Below are positions 12,955-22,690 of a DNA stretch of 64,000 nt, piece after piece. Source of the DNA: Sipunculus nudus (Eukaryota > Annelida > Sipuncula > Golfingiida > Sipunculidae). The notes under the pieces were generated by a model. It was not told the origin of the DNA and did not search any database. It worked only from the letters and a program-made list of their open reading frames with translations. Made by a program: the position numbers and the translations under genes. Position 1 is the first letter of the stretch. Each line of letters starts with the position of its first letter. Where the stretch lies: the NCBI GenBank assembly GCA_026874595.1, contig CM049315.1, positions 19,861,664-19,925,663 on the forward strand. The letters run 5' to 3'.

Positions 12955-13390
12955 GTCACACAAAAACCCCGTTATCATTATTTGAATATCTTGATATCCT
13001 TTTGACACTGATGACTTTCAATCAATATTTTCGATTCATTGTTTTAATGACTCGGAGATATGTAGGTAGGGGCAATGAATTGTATCATAGAACAGGACTA
13101 GACGATTACATGCCAAAAACGACGGATTATAATGACACAAAGCGCACCAAAACGAGATCCCTACATTCATGTGTCTAACGACCTCGTCTGTCAAATCCAG
13201 TGGACTGCCTCTCCGCATACATCGGCCGATGGAATCCTGCCATTGTAAGTTGGTCATGTGACTTCAGGTTTTATTTATTTATCTGTCAGGTAGATGGTTT
13301 ATGGCCACGCTCAGCTGTCAACGGATGACATCACCGTGCCCAAGGGCTGCTCCGAAGGAGACTGGTGGTTGAACCTAGGTCTCGCTTTGT
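12955..13390 (+). repeat. dispersed repeat family A, longest copy
   Basis: The left half (12965-13130) aligns with 14226-14370 and 14555-14700; anchors are a gttatc..tat.ttgatatc motif and gacttt.atca. The right half (13137-13382) aligns with 14710-14900 through ctcgtctg, cc.gtggactgc-like text, gcatacatcggc and the gtttatggccacgctcagct segment. The frame at 13036-13257 minus lies entirely inside the repeat and is not evidence of a gene. Confidence 0.65.
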
Positions 13391-14221
13391 GGTCTTCCCT
13401 TTTGATCCCCCACACTTTTTAAGGGCATTCACAAAGTATGATGGGGGAAAAGTATCATTTGTCCCTCTCGCGTATTTTTGTACACAGCGATTTCGAGATC
13501 ATATTTTCACTTTCTATTTTCTGAATATTTATCTCAATTCACTTTTAATTGCACATCTTATGACAAGAAATTCAGGATATCTTGAATGTTAAAATAAAAG
13601 AAGTAATGAAAATAAAGCAAAAATAGCTTTCATTCCCAAATTATATATGTGTTGGAAAAATATATTAAGAAAGTTTTTATATTCTGGATGGGGGCAATAC
13701 TGTCCTCATTTTCATGAACGGTATTTTTGTCCAAACTAAGGTGGATTGTCCCCCCCCCCCCACATTTGCTCTAAAACATGGCTCACGTCAGTATCGCACA
13801 CTCGCCCGATTGTCATCGGAGCCCTGACACACGTATATATATTTCTAAACTAGTCGACTATAGGGCAAAACATTTGTCTTGTTTAAGTCATAACATTTAA
13901 AATATAAAATATAAAGAGGCTATAGTTTTATATGTAGTTAAGGTTATAATTTAAGTTTGTCTTATCCATATTTGTAAGCAGTCATTGCTTTCCTCGATAC
14001 CACCGATACAGTATGGACAGCGTATCGGTAACCGAATCGACGTTGCGTATCGATTCGTATTGATATATCAATATATTGAAACATCCCAAGTTTCCACAGC
14101 AAACAAAACCTATATCTTTATAACCTTAAACACTATATGATATGAAAGGTCGTTTTATACTGGCACAAAATGCACACAGCAAATACTTCACCAGAGTGTC
14201 ACAAAACATCCAAGTGTTCAA
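13391..14221. other. unique stretch with a poly-C tract at 13750-13760
   Basis: AT-rich, with a run of about 11 C following ggattgt. The 75-codon frame at 13365-13592 begins inside repeat family A and has no domain. Nothing else was seen. Confidence 0.4.
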
Positions 14222-14400
14222 TTAATATATGGACATCTGATATTAATCTGACTATCCTTTGAAACCGATGACTTCTTATCAACGGTTTCTATTTATATAT
14301 TTTCGGAAACGATGAGGTAGGGCGCATGTGTTGTATTGTAACTCAGGATTGTATCAACGCATGACAAACACGATCAGATCAGTGATGCTACAACAAAGCC
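14222..14400 (+). repeat. dispersed repeat family A, partial copy
   Basis: Aligns with the left half of the 12955 copy and with 14545-14720: ctgatatt..tctgactatcc, aaaccgatgacttc, then caaacacgatcagatcagtgatg, which recurs at about 14680 as caagaccagatcagtgatg. Confidence 0.6.
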
Positions 14401-14544
14401 CCAAACAACAGTTCCAATATTCAGTCTTAATTAGTCAGGAAATGATGAGCGAAAGGATGTAAATTAAATCCCTGTGGGCGAATACCTGGAAAATACAAGA
14501 ACTGAACAAAACAGTGGATGTTAACCCAATATTGCTCAGGTCTG

Positions 14545-14936
14545 TTTCACAAAACCCGTTATCTTTATGTTGATATCTGGATAGTCTTTTCAAACCACTT
14601 GCTTTAATAAATAGTCAACCATAACAGTCGAGGAAATTTGGATACATGATTTAGAATTATATCATTAATGGATATAACAAACAAGACCAGATCAGTGATG
14701 ACAGTAAAGGGAACAAGACACACATATTAACAAATGAAACACTCTCGTCTGCATGTCACATCCGGTGGATTGCGCCTGCGCATATATCAGCAAGGAGGAT
14801 TCCCGCCAGTATAAGTGGAGGTTTGATTTATCTGACTGGTCGATGCTTTATAACCCCCCTCAGCTGCCAAAGGAAGGCGTAGTCCCAGGGTTTTCCATGG
14901 ATCAAACTGTGGCATCAGTATTAAACTATAAGGTAT
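14545..14936 (+). repeat. dispersed repeat family A, copy with right half
   Basis: Contains both halves seen in the 12955 copy: aaacccgttatctttatg at the left, and ctcgtctgcatgtcacatcc followed by gcgcatatatcagcaagg at the right. The 61-codon frame at 14753-14938 reads through the repeat and is unlikely to be a gene. Confidence 0.62.
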
Positions 14937-15265
14937 AGAACCGTGTGTTCCAATTACATCTTTTCCCCCTTTGTCTCGTCCCTTTTTTCTGTAACTTTAA
15001 CACCTGTCAGCCTTAAACCATACATCCAGCTCGATCACCTGAACAAAACATGCTGCATGTCTGATACAGTTTTAACCTGACATGTAGCCACTCATGTAAG
15101 TGTCTGTCTGCATGTCCGTCTGTCTCTCTGTTTCTCTCGTTTAACAAATTGACATTATCACCGTAACCATTAATATAGTCTTTCTTTACTGCTTATTTAG
15201 ATGGTATCATTATTATTGTTTAATCCTCTGTGTGTGTTAAAATATCCGTCACTATCTACATACAA

Positions 15266-15301
15266 TATCACTATGTAACTCCATATGATAGGCAGGTTTA
15301 T

Positions 15302-15345
<44 letters not shown>

Positions 15346-15388
15346 TATTTGTTAAACCTGCCTATCATATGGAGTCTTATAGTGATAT
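15266..15388. repeat. long inverted repeat (hairpin) around an (AT)n core
   Basis: The left arm at 15266-15310 and the right arm at 15342-15388 are near-perfect reverse complements of about 45 bp (shared core ccatatgataggcaggttta, with mismatches near the outer end and one near the inner end). The (AT)n between the arms is itself self-complementary, so nearly the whole 123 bases could fold into one stem. It may be a small foldback element; no target-site duplication was identified. Confidence 0.88.
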
Positions 15389-15428
15389 ATATCCGGGCTG
15401 GGTAATTTTCAATAGAGAATTTGCAGAT

Positions 15429-15473
15429 GAATACACAGAAAAGTCGTAAGTGAACCGACTTTACTGTGTATTC
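15429..15473. repeat. second hairpin formed by head-to-head SINE pieces
   Basis: The arms gaatacacagaaaagtcg and cgactttactgtgtattc pair with one mismatch around a 9-base loop. Both arms match the SINE body at about 22600-22620, so the hairpin is an inverted fragment abutting a forward fragment of the same SINE. Confidence 0.8.
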
Positions 15474-15503
15474 TCTCTGTCTGTCTCATTCTCTCTATCT
15501 CTC

Positions 15504-15549
<46 letters not shown>
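15450..15549 (+). mobile_element. SINE 3' end with (CT)-rich linker and (AT)n tail
   Basis: The string gtgaaccgactttactgtgt is followed by a CT/GT-rich linker (15472-15507), then about 21 AT units (15508-15549). The body matches, in reverse complement, the SINE at 22600-22635, which carries a perfect B box. The tRNA-like head is missing here. The (AT)n tract therefore appears to be the SINE tail and not an independent microsatellite. Confidence 0.6.
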
Positions 15550-15552
<3 letters not shown>

Positions 15553-15559
15553 TTACATA

Positions 15560-16416
15560 TAATGCGCTGGATTCAGATAACATCAGAAATATATATAACC
15601 AGGTCAGTAATATTTATCAACCCAGGGAAACTGTCCCTTAATAATTAAGCCCAGGGATACTGGTGCTACCGCAAGTTGGGCGATCGAAACATTGGTGATG
15701 TACTTACCTCTCTGTCGGCTTGCCCGGCAGTGCTTACAGAGCATATAGCTCGGCCTGCTCTCAGATCATGTGAGGCAATCCGCATATCCCTAAATACACC
15801 GTCAACCTACTCTCAGTCCCCCACCACGGAACCTTCTTCTTCTGTATTATATCGGCATCACTTGGTTTATCGTTTTAAGGCCACAGAAGACATCAGCTGC
15901 AGGAGGGAACACTTCACGGGCTTCTGATAGCAGCCCATATACGCCAAGAAATCGATAATCAGTTCTGTTGTTCCGTGGAACACGTTTTGCTTGTAGTCCC
16001 AACCTTTCTAATACATTACCGCCGGCACACACAGGAAAATACGGATTCCGAGTTCGCATAAAACACAAACCCAAGTGCCAATTGAAAAAAAAAGAAGATA
16101 AAAAAGGATATTTACGTGACAACGTAGGATTTCAGTCTTTTGTTCTCTATTGGGGTTCCTTTTGCGACAACATTCATCCATTTAATGTAGTTAATTCTTT
16201 TCCAATATAAACTGTGGGAAAATACCGTACATATTGGCTATGAAATTGGGCTAAAGCACATCTACAGAAATGTTCCTGCAAGCAATATTGTCTTATATAT
16301 TATCTGTTAAGACAATTTTCAGATACGTTGCATTAGACATTTATTTATTGGACGTTTAATAAATATGATAGAGTTCAAATGCTGGGTTAAATAAAATAGA
16401 TTCTTTTATGCTAACG
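15560..16416. other. unrecognised stretch with possible decayed coding sequence on minus
   Basis: The minus strand has a 91-codon frame (15847-16122) and, overlapping it, a second frame with about 45 protein-like codons (WDYKQNVFHGTTELIIDFLA and onward) interrupted by one stop. A good splice-donor match (gag|gtaagt read on minus, near 15703-15710) follows about 130 bp downstream, but stops lie between. I recognise no family. It could be a frameshifted relic of a gene or transposase, or chance. Confidence 0.2.

Positions 16417-16492
<76 letters not shown>
16417..16492. repeat. (TA)n microsatellite with one TG interruption
   Basis: About 38 TA units with a single tgta break near 16431. The 97-codon frame overlapping it is driven by the repeat. 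Confidence 0.97.
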
Positions 16493-16495
<3 letters not shown>

Positions 16496-17940
16496 AGAGT
16501 GACGTCTATTAAGACTAACATGTTCTTTAACACACAGTCCAGATTAACACAGTCTATCAATCATTCTTACATACTTTACCTACATGTCAACTTCGACTAT
16601 CACGGCTATACCACTTATCATTTTTGTGTGTATCAAATTTTCAATGACAAGTGTATTCACTACATCATGAAAAAAAGAAGCAGTGACTCATATGTAAGGA
16701 AGCAGTGTAACTTTCTAGTTTAAGGCATCGAACATCTTAGCATCTCCAGGCCTCTTAAAAGTCTACGTAAGGGGGAGGGGGATATGGGAATTCCACAGCA
16801 AGCAATGTTCATGTATGCTAATTGCCAGGCAAACTACATCTGCGTCCTACCTACTGTTTTACTAATATAAACGCCTTTTTTCGCCGCAGTATATTATATC
16901 CCTGAAGGATAAATAACTGTTCTAGCTAGGAGGAGAAAGCGAACTTCGAATGTATGCGACGTTGAGCTAGGTTAAGAGTTCTGATTCAATGGCAAAATAT
17001 GCGCATAACGCGTGTGGTCGCATCAGCCTACACATAGTGAAATGTAAACATGTACAAGTCAAGGGCTTTTGTGGTCTAGCGACAGTCTAGACGAGGAGCA
17101 GTGACATTTTTCAGGTTTTATTACGCTCCCCATTCTGCAGTCGTCCCAGGTCTATTTTTTGTTTAACCGCTGCTTTGTATGACAAGGTTTTCTGGGCCAG
17201 AACACCAGGGTGTCCACACAACAAAGAAATGTAATCAGCCCAATGAGAGTGTGGTATGGCAATTATGCATCCAACACCAAATTTAAACATTCGACACCCG
17301 CTCTCGTTGGTCTGATTCATGGCCCTGTGCCAGAAACGGTGAAGCCGAAGTGTACGAATTTCTGTTTCATGAGCAGTATCATAAGTTTCATATTAACTAT
17401 AGGGATAAACAAAATGAAACTTGATGCGTGTTCGAACATAGGTTCAAATAAATCAAACAATGTTTACTCTTTATTAGTAGTTCTTACAGGAGTTTGACTT
17501 CAGGGCTGTCTTTACGGACAGATCTGCGTTGATTTGGAAAAGAAAACGCTTCAAACGATCCTCGTGGGACCGAAGAGATAAGGATATATTTGATAAGAAA
17601 TATGTAAATTTTTATTTAACGGAAAACTGAAAGAAAAATTGCTGTGGCCTAACCTGGTGCGGATGTTCCTACAGGCTTGTTAGTGAGATGTCTAATGCCA
17701 GGGGACTTATAGGCCTTGACGTATACGCTCAGGTGCTTTAAAACCAAGTACGTACAGATGAAAAAATGGGGTTATTAACGGCATTTATACAGAATGAACA
17801 AAAACCTTCTCCTTCATCGATTTCACAACCACCCAGTTGTTTTATCCTCTAGATTGGATAAGAGAGCAAACAAGAATACACATGTAGATATGTGACGGAA
17901 ATTAAACAGATAAAAAGTAACTTATGGCAGCAGAGTTTGA
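16493..17940. other. unique stretch, no supported gene
   Basis: Frames at 17111-17320 (minus) and 17210-17497 (plus) overlap one another and lack recognisable domains. A short purine-rich patch (aaggggaggggga-like) lies near 16769. Nothing else was seen. Confidence 0.4.
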
Positions 17941-17954
17941 CGCCGCTTTACGAG

Positions 17955-18065
17955 ATCCTGTGAGACTCGGACATCAAAACAATCATTTGCGACGGTATTT
18001 CTGAGCTTCTTACGTCGCCACTACCTCAGGCCAGACTTAATATTGCTGCTGTAACCTTGAAACGT
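17955..18065 (+). repeat. dispersed repeat family B, diverged copy
   Basis: The motifs gactcggacatcaaaacaa, ttctgagcttctta, a cag.ccagact-like string and gtaacc follow in the same order and spacing as in the copy at 18321. Confidence 0.55.
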
Positions 18066-18289
18066 TCAACGTGTCAGAAAATGCAGAATCATTTAAATTC
18101 CGTATTCATGTCCAGTGACTCCCAGTGAAGGATATGAATATTCCTGTTAGCCCTCTTCCACGAAGGATATAAGGAAGACAAAACTTTGGTATTATATGAA
18201 GGTATTTAAATTACTGAATTTATGGGTTGATATCAAAATGTTTTCATGACTGATGAAGGGGAAGTCTACATTTTCAGATTATAACCGAA

Positions 18290-18455
18290 TATCAGCGATA
18301 TGATATGAATACAACAGCCAAGCATAACGTTTTGAATCCTTAAAGACCCAGACATCAAAACAACATCATGGGTCACAATTTCTTAGGTTCTCAGGTCGGC
18401 AGGCCCTTCTATCCGCTGACAGACCAGACTGGAATCTGACTGTGGTAACCCTGAC
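18290..18455 (+). repeat. dispersed repeat family B, plus copy
   Basis: The segment from 18321 matches the reverse complement of 22111-22245 closely, including ttttgaatccttaaagaccc, agacatcaaaacaac, atttctta and ggtcggcaggccctt. Weaker similarity extends outward to about 18290. No coding potential. Confidence 0.85.
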
Positions 18456-18975
18456 ATGGTGGCCATTGGGGAAACTGGCAAAATTACTGGACTCCTGTTA
18501 AAAATATGTCGTATGAAACATAGTATGAAACTTCCCCATAAGTTTACATAGTCTGTAAATTTTCAATTCGATATTTATTTCCAGTCTAAATTCAAAGATA
18601 CGACGGAAGCAGTAAGGCCGATGCTTTTACAGTAGGGTTCCCGTTTGCTCGTGTATTAGAGGGATATACAAATGTTATTAACTGCTTTATTCAGGTAGAA
18701 GTAATATGTAACTTGATTAAAGAAAAGCTCATATTTAAAAGACATTTTAGAGATACCAGACCCAAACAACGTTTTGCCGATAGGAATCTCTTATATGTCA
18801 CATGCAATATAATCTAAGAGCATGCATTGACCAATTTTTGCTGCATGTGATTTGACGTTATTTCCTCGGTCATTATCAATACACGTGAGCGTGTTTGTGT
18901 GTGTGTTTGCGTGTAACGGTGTGTTTATACGTGTGGTTTAAACGGAATCCAGTGAAATTGTCATGACACCTGGGG

Positions 18976-19268
18976 AAATTGGCAAATAAAAAAGCAATTA
19001 GATTTTGGTGTGGACCCGACTCCTGATCCTAATCCAGGAAGGACTTCTTCCAGGAATATTCACAAATATGCCGACAAATATGCACGACTGAACATTGGAA
19101 TATGGGCCGAATAAGTGAATGTAAACATTTGTTCGGGGAACTGATGCACCAATGAACCGGAGAATATGGGCCGATGGGTGTATAGAAACACAGGTTGCGA
19201 AGCACCCGCATTAATTACCGCCCACATGGCGGAGGCCTGCATTCCTGTAAATGTATATTTCTAGTTTT
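18976..19268 (+). mobile_element. degraded MITE-like remnant of the cttggcggagg family
   Basis: The string gcaattagattttggtgtgg, a ggacccgactcctgatcc-type block and the right end ggcggaggcctgcattcctg, followed by tatttctagtt, match the order of motifs in the element at 7862-8092. The left end is missing. The paired 60-codon minus frames at 19029-19242 are inside it. Confidence 0.5.
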
Positions 19269-19544
19269 GCTATTATTCTACTTTTTTATTTGATTCATGA
19301 TAATTATATACCAGTCACGCTGCTAGGCACTCATGTTTATAGGTTAGTTTCGTATCGTGCAGCGAACGCCCTGGGATCACAGGGATCAATATAAAAGCTG
19401 AAAATATGGCCGTAGTGTTTCCGGGGGGAAGGTTCTACATTGTCTAGACACAGAAGTTTTAATAGCTATAGAATGATTTATATGTAACGTCCAACGGTCA
19501 TCAACCTATAATAAAACTAGAGTTCAGACCAATTTATTCTCCCG

Positions 19545-20345
19545 GTGTATAGACTTAAGGCTACCCCCTGTTTTAAGTTACCCCCGGTAATCTGAAATCG
19601 ATTTAATAAACGTAAATTCAGGTTACCCACGCACTGTTAAGATTACTCCCTCATTGATACCAAGTGATACATTTTATACTTTTAACCGGCTTCTGTGGCT
19701 CAGGGATAGAGCACAGGACTCGAAGCCGGGAGATCGTGAGTTCGAATCTCAGCCGGGGCGGTGAGGTTTTTCACAGTCGGCCCCCACCCGGGGTGAGCGC
19801 TTGCAGGCTTAATCGGAAGGCCGTGCTCAACGGCCTTGTTTCACTCACAAACGAGTGCGCCTTTCGGGGACGATTACGCACTCAGGGCCTGCAGGTGCAG
19901 TAGTCACCGGGCCTGGTTGACGGAAGGATATAAAATACGAAGAAGCGTGTGATACCGCCCTGTCACATAGTCCGAAACGGGAACGAATTTCTACAGATGT
20001 ACTTATACGTATTTAAGTTAGCATTAAAAAGAGAGGCGTTTACCCCAACCAAAAAAATATCACCAAAAATATAAATATAAATTAAAAAAATATATACTTG
20101 AACTAATGAAATATTATCTCAATACACAATATGAAAGACACAGGATTCCAAAGCTTGAATCAATCTGAGAAAGAAATTATAACAATTATAAGTAATAAGA
20201 AATAAAGCCACAACTGTTTTAAAGGAGTTAACTGAAATCGTGGTTATCTGAAATGGATCCTAAGTTACCCCCGAAAGGTAATATGAAATTAATTTTTAGT
20301 TACCGGGGGTAATCTGAATTGGGGTAATCGAAGACACCTCTCAGG
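19545..20345. mobile_element. putative non-autonomous DNA element with inverted TTACCCCCGGTAA ends
   Basis: TTACCCCCGGTAA at 19578-19590 and its exact reverse complement at 20300-20312 sit inside broader, imperfect inverted arms (ctacccc... at the left, ...ggggtaatcgaag at the right). Several related sub-repeats (ggttaccc, gattactccc, agttacccccgaaaggtaat) occur near both ends. The interior is AT-rich, without a frame, and holds a nested tRNA-derived SINE. No target-site duplication was identified. A pair of unrelated inverted blocks is the alternative. Confidence 0.55.
19689..19945 (+). mobile_element. tRNA-derived SINE with a folded tRNA-like head
   Basis: Bases 19689-19759 fold as a tRNA. 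The acceptor strands gcttctg and ccggggc pair in 6 of 7 positions including wobbles, the D stem gctc/gagc is perfect, and the T arm gtgag-ttcgaat-ctcag has 4 of 5 pairs. The anticodon arm (cagga..ccgg) is poor, and its loop is one base short compared with a tRNA-Arg-like ttcgaa loop. A body of about 185 bp follows (gcttgcaggcttaatcggaa, ggggacgattacgcactcag), ending in an AT-rich ggatataaaatacgaag tail. RNA polymerase III A-box and B-box equivalents are at about 19696-19707 and 19739-19750. It is probably not a functional tRNA. Confidence 0.78.
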
Positions 20346-22110
20346 TTGCTACACTTGACATTTATATATGAGAACAGTACGCCGCATTGGTAAACGTCAA
20401 AGAAAAACGTATATAAACAAAATGAGCGTGTGAGATTTACAAATATGAATTCTATAGAAGTAAAAATTAGAATTAAACAGTTAAAATAAAAAACAAGAAT
20501 GAAAGGGCAAATAATGGAAAATACCAGGGCCCGGCAACCAATGTCAATGGGATTTTATATTCGTGTGTATAAACCATTCTGCTGAGAAAAATACATTTGC
20601 TGTGATTAACACTAAACGGTATACACAGGACACTTTGGAGAAATATTGAGTATAACCGAAAAATTAAAGGTAAAAACAAAAAAAAAAAAATTTATGACGC
20701 CTATATTCCCTGTGATATATCTTCATATATTACACGTAAAATGGAAAAAAAAATGAAATAAGGGAGTCATTTTATCAAAACTTTTTAAACTGTGTCTCAC
20801 CGATACGATGAAAGCGAACTTAGCGAAGAGGGATAACCAGTAGTTAGTGAGGGGAGGGTTATTAAAGCTACATGCACGCAAACACACATCATATTTTTTT
20901 TATTTTATCTTATAACTCATTATTTTATGGGAAACTTAACAAATGAAATATGCAAACTTATACACGGGAAATAATTAGATCTGTTAAATTAGAAGTGTCA
21001 GTTACTGCATGTATAAATCTCCGTTCCCACATTTGCAGATTTATATCAAAAATTTAATGACACTGTTTGAAGAGTATTTCATCTTTATTGATACACTTCC
21101 GGGGATAAGTTCTTCCATCTGCAAAGCATAACCATTATCGATGTAGAGTGTATTAAATATTAATGTATATAGGTGTATTAATTACCTTACATAACACTAG
21201 GCTAGGGAGAAGACATTATCTCTGTGCACTCTTCCTGCGCACACGTCACAGTCGAGAGTTAACCATTATGGAAGGTTTTCCGAACTTAGCTCTTCTGGGA
21301 CCAAGCGTTCTGTGAGATTAACAATGCAAATACTCCAGGAAAGCTAAAGTACTGTGTAAATCACCACCAGGCCATCATGGTGAATGGTGCTCGGTGGCAT
21401 TAGAGACGATCACACCAAAAGGCAAACCAATAAATTATCTAAATAGCCTTTATCCTGAACGTTCATAGGATCTGCTACGAAAATAATTTACAGTGGGGCC
21501 ATTTTTAAAGGGACTGAGAGGTTTATTATAAAAGCCAGATACATTTTGGTCGAAACTTTGTATTTATTATTATAGCCATACAACTCTTGGAAACACTATA
21601 ACTGAAGCACTATAACAAAAAACAAATACACGTATACGTTAAATTGATTGAGACACAATAAGAGTTAGGTATTACCTAACGGTACTCATCGTGTTGAACA
21701 CATAGTAATTGTACTTATCAAATTTTTTTCTTGCGCTGCAGAGAGGCCAAAATAAGGGGTCATGATGTTTTTTATAAGCTGGGTTCTCGAAACGTATAAC
21801 AACCTTACAGCTTATATATATTATATTTCTTAAAATGTTTCAAACCTATTTACCAACAATATTAACAAAAACATGAGCAACATATTTTCACATCATTTAT
21901 ACTCTCTTGAATACACATGCAAACGGGATAGAACCTGAACCTCACCGTAAAAGCAGTACATACTGCTTACGTTTGTTAATTCCTTTAATGGAAAATGAAA
22001 TAAGCATTACATTTAATTTTACAGACAATGTGAATCCCAAGGTGAACTGTTTCATATGACATCTTTTTACAAGTATCCAGTTATTTTGTCAGTTTCTTTT
22101 AAGTCCGTCG
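20346..22110. other. unique AT-rich stretch, nothing recognised
   Basis: The 68-codon minus frame at 20473-20679 has a hydrophobic composition, but its surroundings give no sign of a gene. A short poly-A tract lies near 20678-20690. Confidence 0.45.
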
Positions 22111-22290
22111 TATCCAGGTTACTGCAACAAATCCCAGTCTGGCCTGTCGGCAGATATAAGGGCCTGCCGACGTGATAAGCTAAGAAATTGCGTCCCATGA
22201 CGTTGTTTTGATGTCTGGGTCTTTAAGGATTCAAAACTTTATGCTGGGCTTATGTATTTTATCCCATATCTCTGAACTTCAGTCATACAA
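22111..22290 (-). repeat. dispersed repeat family B, inverted copy
   Basis: Reverse complement of 18290-18455, with about 85-90 percent identity by eye over 135 bp. With the plus copy it forms an inverted pair about 3.9 kb apart, with matching outer ends (agcataa.gttttgaatcc). Confidence 0.85.
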
Positions 22291-22482
22291 AAAAACTGAA
22301 GAATTCGAATTTATCATTTATGAAGATTTTAACACTTGTTTTACACCCGATGCTCGGCGTAATATCCACATCCGGTCAGGCCACAGCATTTTTTCTTCCA
22401 GCTTTACGTTAAATATTGCAGAATATGATTAAGATTATGCAGATTATGCCTTACAATAAGTATACGATATATTGCTGGATTC

Positions 22483-22484
<2 letters not shown>

Positions 22485-22539
<55 letters not shown>

Positions 22540-22690
22540 TAGCCATGCTGCTTCATTGTATATAGATTGTATTTTGTTTATAGGAAATGGTATACACAGA
22601 AAAGTCGGTTCACTGACGTTGGGAATCGAACCAACGATCTTCCGATTTCCTGTTTCAGAGATATTTGATTATATGCTCATCATTTATTTA
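22485..22690 (-). mobile_element. 5'-truncated SINE with perfect B box and (AT)n tail
   Basis: On the minus strand a perfect B box (GGTTCGATTCC, plus positions 22622-22632) is followed by caacgtcagtgaaccgactt and ttctgtgtatacc, then about 65 bp of linker and an (AT)n tail at 22485-22536. The anticodon-arm region cggaagatcgttgg is present, but no A box is seen, so the head is truncated near 22690. Same family as the fragment at 15429-15549. Confidence 0.68.

Noticed and set aside
19689-19759. Functional tRNA gene
   Set aside because: The anticodon arm is poorly paired and its loop is short, and a SINE body follows directly.
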